A stretch of 64,000 bases of DNA, taken from assembly GCA_041394725.1 (NCBI GenBank), contig JAWKHR010000019.1:1-64000 (forward strand), read 5' to 3'. Below are positions 18,498-26,446 of this stretch, piece by piece. Position 1 is the first letter of the stretch. Each line of letters opens with the position of its first letter. Both the position numbers and the translations under genes were made by a program. The notes under the pieces are model-generated. The model was not told where the DNA came from and searched no databases. It saw nothing but the letters and a program-made list of their open reading frames with translations. The DNA comes from JAWKHR01 sp041394725 (GTDB taxonomy: Bacteria; Acidobacteriota; Vicinamibacteria; Vicinamibacterales; SCN-69-37).

Positions 18498-19598
18498 ATG
18501 CCGCGCCTGCCCGCGATCCTGCTCCTGGCTCTCGTCGCCACGGCCCAGAAACCGGCCCTCTTCACCACGCCGTTCTCCCTCGACGAGATGCGCGACAAGC
18601 AGGCGGTGATCGAGACCACGATGGGGACGTTCGTGGTGGCGCTGCTGGCGGAGGCCGCACCGAATCACGTAGGCCACTTCATGGTCCGCGCGCGGGAAGG
18701 CGCCTATGTGGGGACGATCTTCCACCGCGTGATCCGCTACGGCATCATCCAGGGCGGCGACCCGCTCTCGAAGGACCCGGCGAAGGTCAAGGAGTACGGC
18801 ACCGGCGGGCTGCGCGCGCTGAAGCGCGAGCCGAACGCGGAGCCGGCGACCGAGGGGGCGGTGGCGGCGGTGCTGGTGCCGGGCGAGCCGGACAGCGCCG
18901 GCGACCAGTTCTTCGTCTGCGCGACCGATCAGCGCGCGCTGGACGGCCAGTACACCGTCTTCGGCCGCGTGGTCGAGGGCCTGGACGTCGTGCAGGCGAT
19001 CTCGGCGGTCGAGGCCGATGCCGACGGGCGGCCCGTCACGCGGGTCGCGATCACGAGCGTGACGATTCGCGACACCCCGCCACCGCCCGTGGTGCCGTTT
19101 GCCGACGAGACGCCGGCCGAGCTGGCGGCGCATCATGCCGTGATCGACACGACGCTCGGCGAGATCGAGCTGGAGTTCCTGACCGACGTGGCGCCGGAAC
19201 ACACCCGGGCGTTCCTGCAGTTTGCCCAGGCGGGGCTCTATGACGGCGTGCTCGTCCACCGCGTGGCGAAGGGGTTCGTGATCCAGACCGGCGCGATGGC
19301 GCATCGCCAGGCGCCGCTGACGGCCGCCCAGCAGACGGTGGTCCGCACGCTGCAGCCCGAGTTCAGCGCGACGCCGACGCTGCCCGGCATCGTGTCGATG
19401 GCCCGCGGCGAGGATCCGGCCAGCGCCTCGACGTCGTTCTTCATCTGCGTCGGCGAATGCCGGTCACTCGACAATCAGTACACGGCGTTCGCGCGCGTCG
19501 TGCGCGGGATGGACGTCGTCGAGGCGATGGAGGCCGTCGAGGTGGATGGGGAGACGCCGGTCACGCCGATCGTGATGCGCTCGGTCCGGGTGCGGTAG
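18498..19598 (+). CDS. Exported double-domain cyclophilin (peptidyl-prolyl isomerase)
   Basis: A 366-residue protein with a signal-like N-terminus (MPRLPAILLLALVATAQ) and two cyclophilin domains in tandem. The first, about residues 35-190, has GTIFHRVIRYGIIQGGDP and SAGDQFFVCATDQRALDGQYTVFG. The second, about 210-366, has DGVLVHRVAKGFVIQTG and ASTSFFICVGECRSLDNQYTAFA. Cyclophilins catalyse proline cis-trans isomerisation in folding proteins, and the signal suggests a periplasmic chaperone role. Some active-site positions of the classical FxxFHR-QGG pattern differ in domain 2 (QTG in place of QGG), so that domain may be weak. Its stop is followed at once by G-rich repeat A. Confidence 0.88.
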   Translation: MPRLPAILLLALVATAQKPALFTTPFSLDEMRDKQAVIETTMGTFVVALLAEAAPNHVGHFMVRAREGAYVGTIFHRVIRYGIIQGGDPLSKDPAKVKEYGTGGLRALKREPNAEPATEGAVAAVLVPGEPDSAGDQFFVCATDQRALDGQYTVFGRVVEGLDVVQAISAVEADADGRPVTRVAITSVTIRDTPPPPVVPFADETPAELAAHHAVIDTTLGEIELEFLTDVAPEHTRAFLQFAQAGLYDGVLVHRVAKGFVIQTGAMAHRQAPLTAAQQTVVRTLQPEFSATPTLPGIVSMARGEDPASASTSFFICVGECRSLDNQYTAFARVVRGMDVVEAMEAVEVDGETPVTPIVMRSVRVR

Positions 19599-19600
19599 CC

Positions 19601-19913
19601 CGTGGGGGGCATGGGGGCCGTGGGGAAGGCCCGGGGGCCGTGGGGAGAGCCCGGCGGGCCGTGGGGAAAGCCCGGCGGGCCTTGGGGACGTGGGGCGCCG
19701 GGAGACGTGGGGAGAGCGGGGACTCCTCCTTTGAATCTGTCGGAAGTCCGGTCCTGCATCTGAAGCGCGTGGCGGCGAAACTGCCCCGCAACTTCCCCGG
19801 CTTTCCCCACGTCTCCCGTCGCCCCACGTCCCCATGGCCCGCCGGGCTCTCCCCACTTCCCCCAGGGCCCGCCGGGTTCTCCCCACGGCCCCCAGGGCCC
19901 CCACGTCCCCCAA
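19601..19913. repeat. G-rich inverted repeat A (two-armed)
   Basis: Fills the 318-bp gap between the convergent cyclophilin and TonB-receptor genes. The left arm, G-rich on the plus strand (19601-19720), contains the core GGGGACGTGGGGCGCCGGGA near 19684. The right arm, C-rich (19801-19913), holds its inverted copy near 19803-19833. About 80 nt of ordinary sequence separate the arms. Smaller tiles of the type GCCCGGCGGGCCGTGGGGA repeat within each arm. No gene is visible. Confidence 0.8.
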
Positions 19914-19916
19914 AGA

Positions 19917-22874
19917 TCAGAAGCCGACCCGGAACCCGATCTGCACGGTCCGCGGCGTCGTGCTCGTCGAGTAGCCGTTGAGGATCAGGAAGTTGGCCGA
20001 CGCGATGTTGCCACTCGGGTTCGAGTAGTTGACCCGGTTGGTGACGTTGAACACCTCGACGAACGCGTCCAGTGTCCTCTGCGCTCCCAGCTGGAAGCGG
20101 TAGCCGGCGCGCAGGTCGAGCTTGAAGAACCCCGGGCCGTAGGCGCCGTTGCGCTTCGACTCGTAGTGGTCCACCGTGTAGGCGTTCTCGCCGGTTCCCG
20201 AGTAGCTGCCGGCGGCGAGCGGTTCGGACGAGGATCCGTTCCGGTCCGGGTCGATCGTGTTGTCGAACAGGCTGAACGGCGAGCCCGAGAGGGCGCGGGC
20301 CACCCAGCTGAGCGTCATGCCGCCGGTCCGGGGCACGAGCGCCGACCCGCTGATCACGAGGTTGTGCCGCTGGTCGAAGTTCGTCGGACCCTCGTTCAGC
20401 TCGAGGTGCATGTCGTCGAGCACCTGGAAGCCGCTCGTCGGCACGCCGCTGCCCGTCGTGTTGCCGCGCGAGTAGGACAGCGTGTACGACACGCGGGCGC
20501 TCCAGCGGTTCGCGTACCGCTTCTCGACCTGGATCATCAGCGCGTCGTAGTTCGTCTCGCCCCGGTTGACCGGGATCGTCACGTTGGTCGTGAACGGGTC
20601 GAACCCCGGGTAGGTCGTGGCGAGCGACGCCTCGGCGGCGTCGAGCGTGGCGCTGCCCTGGCGGACGAGTGGCGACGTCACCGCGGTCGTCGCCCGCAGG
20701 CCGGGGTTCAGGTTCAGGGACATCAGCAGGTCACGGGCCGCCGCATGGACGTAGTCCACGCTCACGCCGAGGTCCGTCCGGAGCTGGCGCGAGTAGCCGA
20801 CCGTCACCTGGTCGGTGAACGGGCTCGTGCGGTCCGGGTTGTCCCAGCTCGCGCCGGAGTTGCGCAGCAGCGATCCGCTCGGGTACTGCGCCTCGACCAG
20901 CGCCCGGTTCACGAACGGGCCGTTGACGAGCAGCGGGTCGGTCGGGAACATCCCGTTGCGTGGACCCGAGTCCACCGCGGCCAGCGGGAAGTTGCGCGTG
21001 AACGACGTCGCGAACACCGTGTTGGTGTAGATGCCGCTGATCAGCTCGAAGTGCGTCTTGTCGTAGAACCGGCCGTAGCCGCCCCGGATGACGTCGCGGC
21101 CGTCGCCGTGCAGGTCGTACGCCACGCCGATGCGCGGCGCGATGTTGTTCTTGTCCACGGGGTAGTCGTTCGCGCTCGCGAAGAGCGGGTTGTCCACCTC
21201 GGGCGCCGGCAGCACCTCGATGTCGTGCCGGACGCCGAGGTTCAGCGTCAGCTTCGGCCCGATCTTCCACTTGTCCTGCACGAACCACGCGAAGTAGCGG
21301 GACGTGATCAGGCTTTCCGACCGGCCCCCGACCCGGATCGAGAACCGGTCGGGATAGGTCGCCGGATCGGCCGGGTCGAACGGGGCGTTGCTCCGGCCGA
21401 ACGAGAAGGTGCCGTTGAGGTTGCCGTCGTTGAAGCTCCGCGCTTTCGAGTACTGATACTGCGCGCCCACCTTGATGTCGTGGTCGCCCTTCAGGTTCGG
21501 CACGAACCACGAGAGCGTGTCCTCGAACTGGTAGGCGTCGTTGACGCGCGACTGCGCGACGTTCGACTGCTGGTCGGTGAACGTCTGGAACGCCAGGGTC
21601 GGCTCGCACGCCGCCTGGTCGCGGCCGTTGCCGTTGTAGCAGGGGTTCCCGAACGAGACGTCCTCCTGCGTCCAGTTGAGCCGCACCGTGTTGACCTTGT
21701 TGTCGCCGAGCACGGACGTCCAGGTGCCGACCACCGTCTGGTCCGTGTCGTCCTCCTCGCGCGCGGCCGCCGGCGTGACCGACCCGATGATCTGGTTGAA
21801 CTGCGGCGAGTACTCCCGCAGCCAGCGCACGCCCCAGGTGTTGCTCGCGTTCAGCTGGTTGTCGAACCGCAGTACCGTGTTCCAGACGCGCGTCTGCTCG
21901 GTCGTCGAGAAGTCCAGGTCGGGCCGGGCGTTGAACACGCTCGTGATGCCCTCGTCGATCCGGACGCGCTCGAGGCTGGCGAAGAAGTGCGCCTTGTCCC
22001 GCACGATCGGGCCACCGAAGGTCCCGCCGAACTGCTGCTCGGCCGTGTCGGGCTTCGTCAGGTCGTTCTGCTTCGCGAAGTAGTCCTTCGCCGTGAGGCT
22101 CGCGTCCTTGAAGAAGCTGAACGCCGAGCCGCGGAAGGCGTTGGTGCCCTGCTTGGTCACCGCGTTGACGATCGCGCCCGCCGTCCGGCCGTACTGGGCG
22201 TCGAACTGGTTCGTGATGACCTGGAACTCCTGCACGGCCTCGATCGGCGTCCGCGCCTGCGTCCCCGCGCGCTGCCCGATGACGTCGTCGTTGTTGTTCG
22301 CGCCGTCGAGCGTGTAATTGTTGTTGCGCGGATCCTGGCCGTTCACCGTGATCGAATCGGAGCCGAACGACTCGGTGCTGATCGTCGGCACGATGCCCGG
22401 GAGCAGGCCGACGAACCCGACGAAGTTGCGGTTGATCGACGGCAGCTCGACGAGCTCGCGCGACGTGATGTTGCCGCCCACCTCCTTCGACGTCACGTCC
22501 ACGATGGGCGCCTCGGCGGTGACCGTCACCTCCTCGGAGACGCTGCCGACCGTCATCCGGACGTCGATCGTCGCCGTCTTCCCGATTTCGAGCACCAGGT
22601 CGCGGCGGGCGAACCGGCTGAAGCCCTGCAGCGTGCCGGTCAGTTCGTACGTGCCCGGCGGGATGCCGGTGATGAGATACGTGCCGTCCGCATTCGAGAC
22701 GGTCTGGCGGAACATCCCCGTGTCCTGGTTCCGCGCCACGATGACTACGCCAGGAAGCACGGCTTCCTGCGCGTCGATGACCCGACCACGAATCTCCGTG
22801 GTTCCCTGCTGCGCCCATGCGGGCGTCGCGATGATGGAGCAGAGCACAAACAGACGGCCGATCAGGCGTCTCAT
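19917..22874 (-). CDS. TonB-dependent receptor with N-terminal carboxypeptidase-regulatory domain
   Basis: A 985-residue outer-membrane protein. It has a signal peptide (MRRLIGRLFVLCSIIATPAWAQ), a CarboxypepD_reg/CNA-B-like domain (about residues 27-110, EIRGRVIDAQEAVLPGV ... GTYELTGTLQGF), a plug domain (about 130-260, SITVNGQDPRNNNYTLDG) and a beta-barrel ending in the terminal aromatic IGFRVGF typical of outer-membrane insertion. This 'OmpR-like SusC-type' family is abundant in acidobacteria and takes up oligosaccharides or other large ligands, energised by TonB. No SusD partner is adjacent. The frame continues open upstream to 24134, but the signal peptide and promoter fix the start at 22874. 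Confidence 0.9.
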   Translation of the reverse strand: MRRLIGRLFVLCSIIATPAWAQQGTTEIRGRVIDAQEAVLPGVVIVARNQDTGMFRQTVSNADGTYLITGIPPGTYELTGTLQGFSRFARRDLVLEIGKTATIDVRMTVGSVSEEVTVTAEAPIVDVTSKEVGGNITSRELVELPSINRNFVGFVGLLPGIVPTISTESFGSDSITVNGQDPRNNNYTLDGANNNDDVIGQRAGTQARTPIEAVQEFQVITNQFDAQYGRTAGAIVNAVTKQGTNAFRGSAFSFFKDASLTAKDYFAKQNDLTKPDTAEQQFGGTFGGPIVRDKAHFFASLERVRIDEGITSVFNARPDLDFSTTEQTRVWNTVLRFDNQLNASNTWGVRWLREYSPQFNQIIGSVTPAAAREEDDTDQTVVGTWTSVLGDNKVNTVRLNWTQEDVSFGNPCYNGNGRDQAACEPTLAFQTFTDQQSNVAQSRVNDAYQFEDTLSWFVPNLKGDHDIKVGAQYQYSKARSFNDGNLNGTFSFGRSNAPFDPADPATYPDRFSIRVGGRSESLITSRYFAWFVQDKWKIGPKLTLNLGVRHDIEVLPAPEVDNPLFASANDYPVDKNNIAPRIGVAYDLHGDGRDVIRGGYGRFYDKTHFELISGIYTNTVFATSFTRNFPLAAVDSGPRNGMFPTDPLLVNGPFVNRALVEAQYPSGSLLRNSGASWDNPDRTSPFTDQVTVGYSRQLRTDLGVSVDYVHAAARDLLMSLNLNPGLRATTAVTSPLVRQGSATLDAAEASLATTYPGFDPFTTNVTIPVNRGETNYDALMIQVEKRYANRWSARVSYTLSYSRGNTTGSGVPTSGFQVLDDMHLELNEGPTNFDQRHNLVISGSALVPRTGGMTLSWVARALSGSPFSLFDNTIDPDRNGSSSEPLAAGSYSGTGENAYTVDHYESKRNGAYGPGFFKLDLRAGYRFQLGAQRTLDAFVEVFNVTNRVNYSNPSGNIASANFLILNGYSTSTTPRTVQIGFRVGF

Positions 22875-22999
22875 ACGCGGTCCTCGCTGACGATGGTGTG
22901 TGGTGGCCGGATTGCCGCACGGGCAGGGTTGGGGAAGCCCGCCCCGGATCGTCCGTTCCGCGTCACGCGCCAGACGATCCGTTACTTGAACTACGTATG

Positions 23000-23027
23000 A
23001 GTATCGATGCGGTTCCGAAAAAGTCAA
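23000..23027 (-). promoter_or_regulatory. Putative sigma70-type promoter of the TonB receptor gene
   Basis: On the minus strand TTGACT (23027-23022) and GATACT (23005-23000) are spaced 16 nt apart, pointing to the TonB receptor. This would leave a 5' untranslated leader of about 120 nt, unlike the leaderless genes around it. Confidence 0.45.
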
Positions 23028-23028
23028 T

Positions 23029-23275
23029 GCCCGGGGGGCCGTGGGGCGTGGAGAACGTGGGGAAATCCCGGCGGGCCATGGGGACGTGGGGCGACGGGAG
23101 ACGTGGGGAGGGCTGCTGGGCGACTCTGACGCCTCCTCTAGTGCTCCTCCTCGTCCTCCGTCCCCCCGGCCTGGCTTTCCCCGCGGTCTCCCGCCGCTCC
23201 ACGTCCCCATGCCCCCCGGGCGTTCCCCAACGTCTCCATGCCCCCCGCGTCCCCCACGTCCTCGAAGGGCAGTCG
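23029..23275. repeat. G-rich inverted repeat B (two-armed), overlapping the end of dinB
   Basis: The left arm (about 23029-23112) carries the core GGGGACGTGGGGCGACGGGA at 23080. The right arm (about 23157-23275) is the C-rich inverted version, with its core near 23177-23209. The centre is only ~45 nt. The right arm lies within the dinB reading frame and encodes its tail. Confidence 0.8.
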
Positions 23276-24367
23276 ATCCCCATCGTCCCCAAGGAGCACG
23301 TTCGCGTCCTGCAGGTTGTGGACGCCCGCGCCCAGCAGGCGGACCGGCCGGCGTGCCGCCTCGGTCCGGCGCAGCAGCGCGACCGCGCGCCGGGCAATCG
23401 CGTCGACGTCGGCCGTCGGCGCGGCGGTGTCGCTCCGGGTCACCGTCGTGAAGTCGCCGTAGCGCACCTTGATCGTCACCGTGCGCGCCACCAGGCCGCG
23501 GCGCCCGAGCCACGCCGCGTTCGCGCGCGCCATCCGGTCGATCTCCTCGCACATGCGGTCGAACTCGGTGAGGTCGTGCGAGTAGGTGTTCTCCGACGAA
23601 GAGGACTTGGCGGCGCGGTGGGGGGTCACGGGCCGGTCGTCGCGACCGGCCGCGAGCGCGAGCAGCCAGTCCGTCATGTTCCCGACCGCGGCGCGCAGCA
23701 TCGCCGGGTCCGCGGCGCGCACGTCGACGAGCCGGGTGATGCCGCGTTCGCGCAGCCGCTTCGCCGTCACCGGTCCCACGCCCCAGAGCGCGTCCACGGG
23801 CAGCTGCTGCAGGAACGCCTCCACCCGTTCCGGCGCAATCACGGTCAGCCCGTCGGGCTTGCGCCAGGCGGACGCGATCTTCGCGAGGAACTTGTTCGGC
23901 GCGACGCCCGCCGACGCGGTCAGGCCCGTCGCCTCGCGGATCCCGGCCTTGATCCGCCGGGCCACGGCCACGCCGAGCGTCTCGCCCCAGGCATTCTCGG
24001 TGACGTCGAGGTAGGCCTCGTCGAGCGACAGGCCCTCGACGAGCGGCGTGACGCTGCGGAAGATGGCGAACACCTGCTGTGATACCGCGCGGTACTTCCG
24101 GAAGTCGGGCGGGACGATCTCGAGCGGGGGGCACAGGCGCTCGGCGCGCGCCATCGGCATCGCCGACCGCACGCCGTACTTCCGCGCCTCGTAGCTGGCG
24201 GCCGCGACCACCCCGCGCGACGCCGACGGGCCGCCGACCGCGACGGGCCGCCCGCGCAGCTCCGGGCGGTCACGCTGCTCGACCGACGCGTAGAACGCGT
24301 CCATGTCCACGTGGATGATCCGGCGCACGGGCGCCGGTCGGTCGTCACGGGGCGACATCTTTTTCAT
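23138..24367 (-). CDS. dinB: DNA polymerase IV (Y-family translesion polymerase)
   Basis: 409 residues from MKKMSPRDD; a second start (24358) is also possible. Y-family motifs are complete: IIHVDMDAFYASVEQ (first catalytic Asp), SYEARKYGVRSAMPMARA, SLDEAYLDVTENAWG (second Asp-Glu), TASAGVAPNKFLAKIAS and the helix-hairpin-helix PVDALWGVGPVTAKRL. The little-finger domain has SSSENTYSHDL and ends near LLGAGVHNLQ. The expected beta-clamp peptide at the extreme C-terminus is absent. The last ~35 residues (Gly-rich, ending EDEEEH) are encoded by repeat B. It replicates past damaged bases and is usually SOS-controlled, but I see no LexA box. The start abuts the divergent gene at 24368. Confidence 0.93.
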   Translation of the reverse strand: MKKMSPRDDRPAPVRRIIHVDMDAFYASVEQRDRPELRGRPVAVGGPSASRGVVAAASYEARKYGVRSAMPMARAERLCPPLEIVPPDFRKYRAVSQQVFAIFRSVTPLVEGLSLDEAYLDVTENAWGETLGVAVARRIKAGIREATGLTASAGVAPNKFLAKIASAWRKPDGLTVIAPERVEAFLQQLPVDALWGVGPVTAKRLRERGITRLVDVRAADPAMLRAAVGNMTDWLLALAAGRDDRPVTPHRAAKSSSSENTYSHDLTEFDRMCEEIDRMARANAAWLGRRGLVARTVTIKVRYGDFTTVTRSDTAAPTADVDAIARRAVALLRRTEAARRPVRLLGAGVHNLQDANVLLGDDGDRLPFEDVGDAGGMETLGNARGAWGRGAAGDRGESQAGGTEDEEEH

Positions 24368-25462
24368 ATGATGCCCATGCCCGCACGCCGTCTCCTGCCG
24401 ATTGTCCTGGGCCTCGCCCTGGCCGCCGCCTGCGCCGGGCCCTCGTCCGACCCCGCGCCCGCCGCCACGCCGGCCGGGTCCCCGCCTTCGGCCGACCTCA
24501 GCCGGCCCGGCGAGACCCACATCCGGAACATCCGCCAGCTGACGTTCGGCGGCGAGAACGCCGAGGCGTACTTCTCGTTCGACGGGCAGTGGCTCAGCTT
24601 CCAGAGCACGGGCGATCATCCGTGCGACCAGATCTACACGATGCGGCTGGACGGCTCCGAGCGACACCTGGTCAGCTCCGGCAAGGGCCGCACGACCTGC
24701 AGCCACTACCTGCCCGACGGCGAGCACATCGTCTACGCCTCGACGCACCTGGCCGGCGACGCGTGCCCGCCGGTGCCGGACCCGTCGGCGGGTTACGTGT
24801 GGCCCATCTACGACAGCTACGACATCTTCGTCGCGAAGGCCGACGGCACGGACGTGGTGCGCCTCACCGACACGCCCGGCTACGACGCCGAGGCGACGGT
24901 CGGCCGTGACGGCCGGATCGTGTTCACCAGCACGCGCGACGGCGACATGGAGATCTACTCGATGAACGCCGACGGGTCGGACGTCCGCCGGCTGACGAAC
25001 CTGCCGGGCCCGGACGGCGGCCCGTTCTTCTCGGCGGACGGGTCGAAGATCGTCTTCCGCGGCCGGCACCCGGCCGCCGGCGCGGAGCTCGACGACTACT
25101 TCGCGCTGCTCAAGCAGGCGCTGTGGCGGCCGACCGCGCTCGACGTGTACGTGATGGACCGCGACGGCAGTCACCTGACGCAGGTCACGAAGGACATGGG
25201 CGGCGCGAACTGGGCGCCGTTCTTCTCGCCCGACGGGAAGAAGATCATCTTCGCGACCAACTTCAAGAACCCGAAGGGGCCGAACTTCGACCTCTACCTG
25301 ATCAACGTGGACGGCACCGGGCTCGAGCAGGTGACCTTCTCCGAGGAGTTCGACGGCTTCCCGATGTTCTCGCCCGACGGCACGAAGCTGGTCTTCGCGT
25401 CCAACCGGCACTCGGTGAACCCGCACGACACGAACCTGTTCATCGCCGACTGGGTCTGGTGA
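24368..25462 (+). CDS. PD40/TolB-like beta-propeller lipoprotein
   Basis: A 364-residue protein with a lipoprotein signal (RRLLPIVLGLALAAAC then A) followed by six PD40/WD40-like blades such as YFSFDGQWLSFQST, IVFTSTRDGDMEIYSMNADGSDVRRLT, PFFSADGSKIVFRGRH and PMFSPDGTKLVFASNRH. This is the TolB C-terminal propeller fold, but it lacks TolB's N-terminal domain and any tol neighbours. It probably binds a protein or glycan in the periplasm. The start could also be 24371 or 24377. It is exactly back-to-back with dinB (no spacer), so the two promoters must lie inside each other's genes or the true starts are slightly further in. Confidence 0.85.
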   Translation: MMPMPARRLLPIVLGLALAAACAGPSSDPAPAATPAGSPPSADLSRPGETHIRNIRQLTFGGENAEAYFSFDGQWLSFQSTGDHPCDQIYTMRLDGSERHLVSSGKGRTTCSHYLPDGEHIVYASTHLAGDACPPVPDPSAGYVWPIYDSYDIFVAKADGTDVVRLTDTPGYDAEATVGRDGRIVFTSTRDGDMEIYSMNADGSDVRRLTNLPGPDGGPFFSADGSKIVFRGRHPAAGAELDDYFALLKQALWRPTALDVYVMDRDGSHLTQVTKDMGGANWAPFFSPDGKKIIFATNFKNPKGPNFDLYLINVDGTGLEQVTFSEEFDGFPMFSPDGTKLVFASNRHSVNPHDTNLFIADWVW

Positions 25463-25508
25463 ACCCGGCCGGCCGGTCCCCTCGTATTTATCCGCAGGGA
25501 GACGTGCC

Positions 25509-25874
25509 ATGACCGATCCGATCGTCACCATCGAGCAGGACGACCGCGCCCTGGCGATGCTCACGCACCTGTCGGGCCTCGCCGGCTACATCATCCCGTT
25601 CGGCGGCGCCCTCGTGCCGGCCATCATCTGGATCGTGAAGAGCGACTCGCGCGTGATTTCCGGGATCGCGAAGCAGGCGCTGCTGCTGAACCTGGTCGTG
25701 TTCCTGCTCGTCGTCACCACCGCGCTGCTGTGGCTGACGCTGATCCTGATTCCGCTCGTGCTGGTCTTCTGGTTCGCGCTGTCGATCGTCGCGATCGCCC
25801 TGCCCATCGTCGGCGCGGTGAAGGCCAGCCAGGGCGACTACTACAGGTATCCGGTCGTCGGCATCCAGGCGTAG
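25509..25874 (+). CDS. DUF4870 family membrane protein
   Basis: 121 residues with three to four hydrophobic helices and the family pattern MLTHLSGLAGYIIPFGGALVPAIIWIVKSDSRVISGIAKQALLLN, ending ...GAVKASQGDYYRYP. The start ATG has GGGAG about 8 nt upstream. Function of the family is unknown (related to Tic20-like small membrane proteins). It is followed 11 nt later by the DinB-like gene, so co-transcription is likely. Confidence 0.85.
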   Translation: MTDPIVTIEQDDRALAMLTHLSGLAGYIIPFGGALVPAIIWIVKSDSRVISGIAKQALLLNLVVFLLVVTTALLWLTLILIPLVLVFWFALSIVAIALPIVGAVKASQGDYYRYPVVGIQA

Positions 25875-25885
25875 CGGCGGGCGCG

Positions 25886-26434
25886 ATGTCGGTCTTCACG
25901 AATCCCGCTGGCGCCTCGAAGGCACAGGCGGCGGAGTACATCGCCGCCGTGCTCGGGCTGCTGGGTGACCGCGACCCGCTCGAGGTGCTGCACGCCACGC
26001 CGGCCGCGCTCGCGGCGGTCACCGATGCGCTGCCGGCCGCCGCGCTGGCGCGGCCCGAGGCCGAGGGCCAGTGGTCGATCCGGCATCTGGCGCAGCACCT
26101 GGCGGACTCGGAGCTGGTCTGGGGCTGGCGCGTGCGGCTCGTGCTCGCGCAGGATCGGCCGCCGCTCACCGGCTACGACCAGGACCGGTGGGCCGATCGG
26201 CTGCACTACGAACGCGCCGACGCGGTGCGCGCCGCGCGCGACTTCGCGATGCTGCGCGCGGCGAACCTGCGCCTGATCGAGGCCGCGTCACCGGCGGACC
26301 TCGCGCGCGTGGGCGTCCACGCCGAGCGCGGCGAGGAAAGCCTCACGCACATGATCCGGCTGTACGCCGGTCACGACCTGCTGCACCTCAACCAGCTCGA
26401 GCGCATCCGCCAGGCCGTGACCGGCCGCCGGTGA
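25886..26434 (+). CDS. DinB-superfamily (four-helix, metal-dependent) protein
   Basis: 182 residues of mostly helical sequence with the three spaced histidines of the DinB/YfiT superfamily: His in WSIRHLAQHLADSE and the pair in MIRLYAGHDLLHLNQLERI. Family members bind Ni/Zn and include thiol-dependent transferases and hydrolases; which one this is cannot be said. The start at 25886 follows the short DUF4870 gene, with a GGCGGGCG stretch just upstream. This is unrelated to the Pol IV gene dinB nearby. Confidence 0.82.
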   Translation: MSVFTNPAGASKAQAAEYIAAVLGLLGDRDPLEVLHATPAALAAVTDALPAAALARPEAEGQWSIRHLAQHLADSELVWGWRVRLVLAQDRPPLTGYDQDRWADRLHYERADAVRAARDFAMLRAANLRLIEAASPADLARVGVHAERGEESLTHMIRLYAGHDLLHLNQLERIRQAVTGRR

Positions 26435-26446
26435 CCGCCGGGCGCG

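Noticed and set aside
19917..24134. An apparent 1,400-residue fusion of the TonB receptor with an upstream domain
   Set aside because: The signal peptide at 22874 and promoter at 23000-23027 mark the true start; the extra part is another frame of dinB and repeat B.
25886..26434. A second DNA polymerase IV because of the name DinB
   Set aside because: This is the unrelated DinB/YfiT four-helix metal protein family; it has no polymerase motifs.
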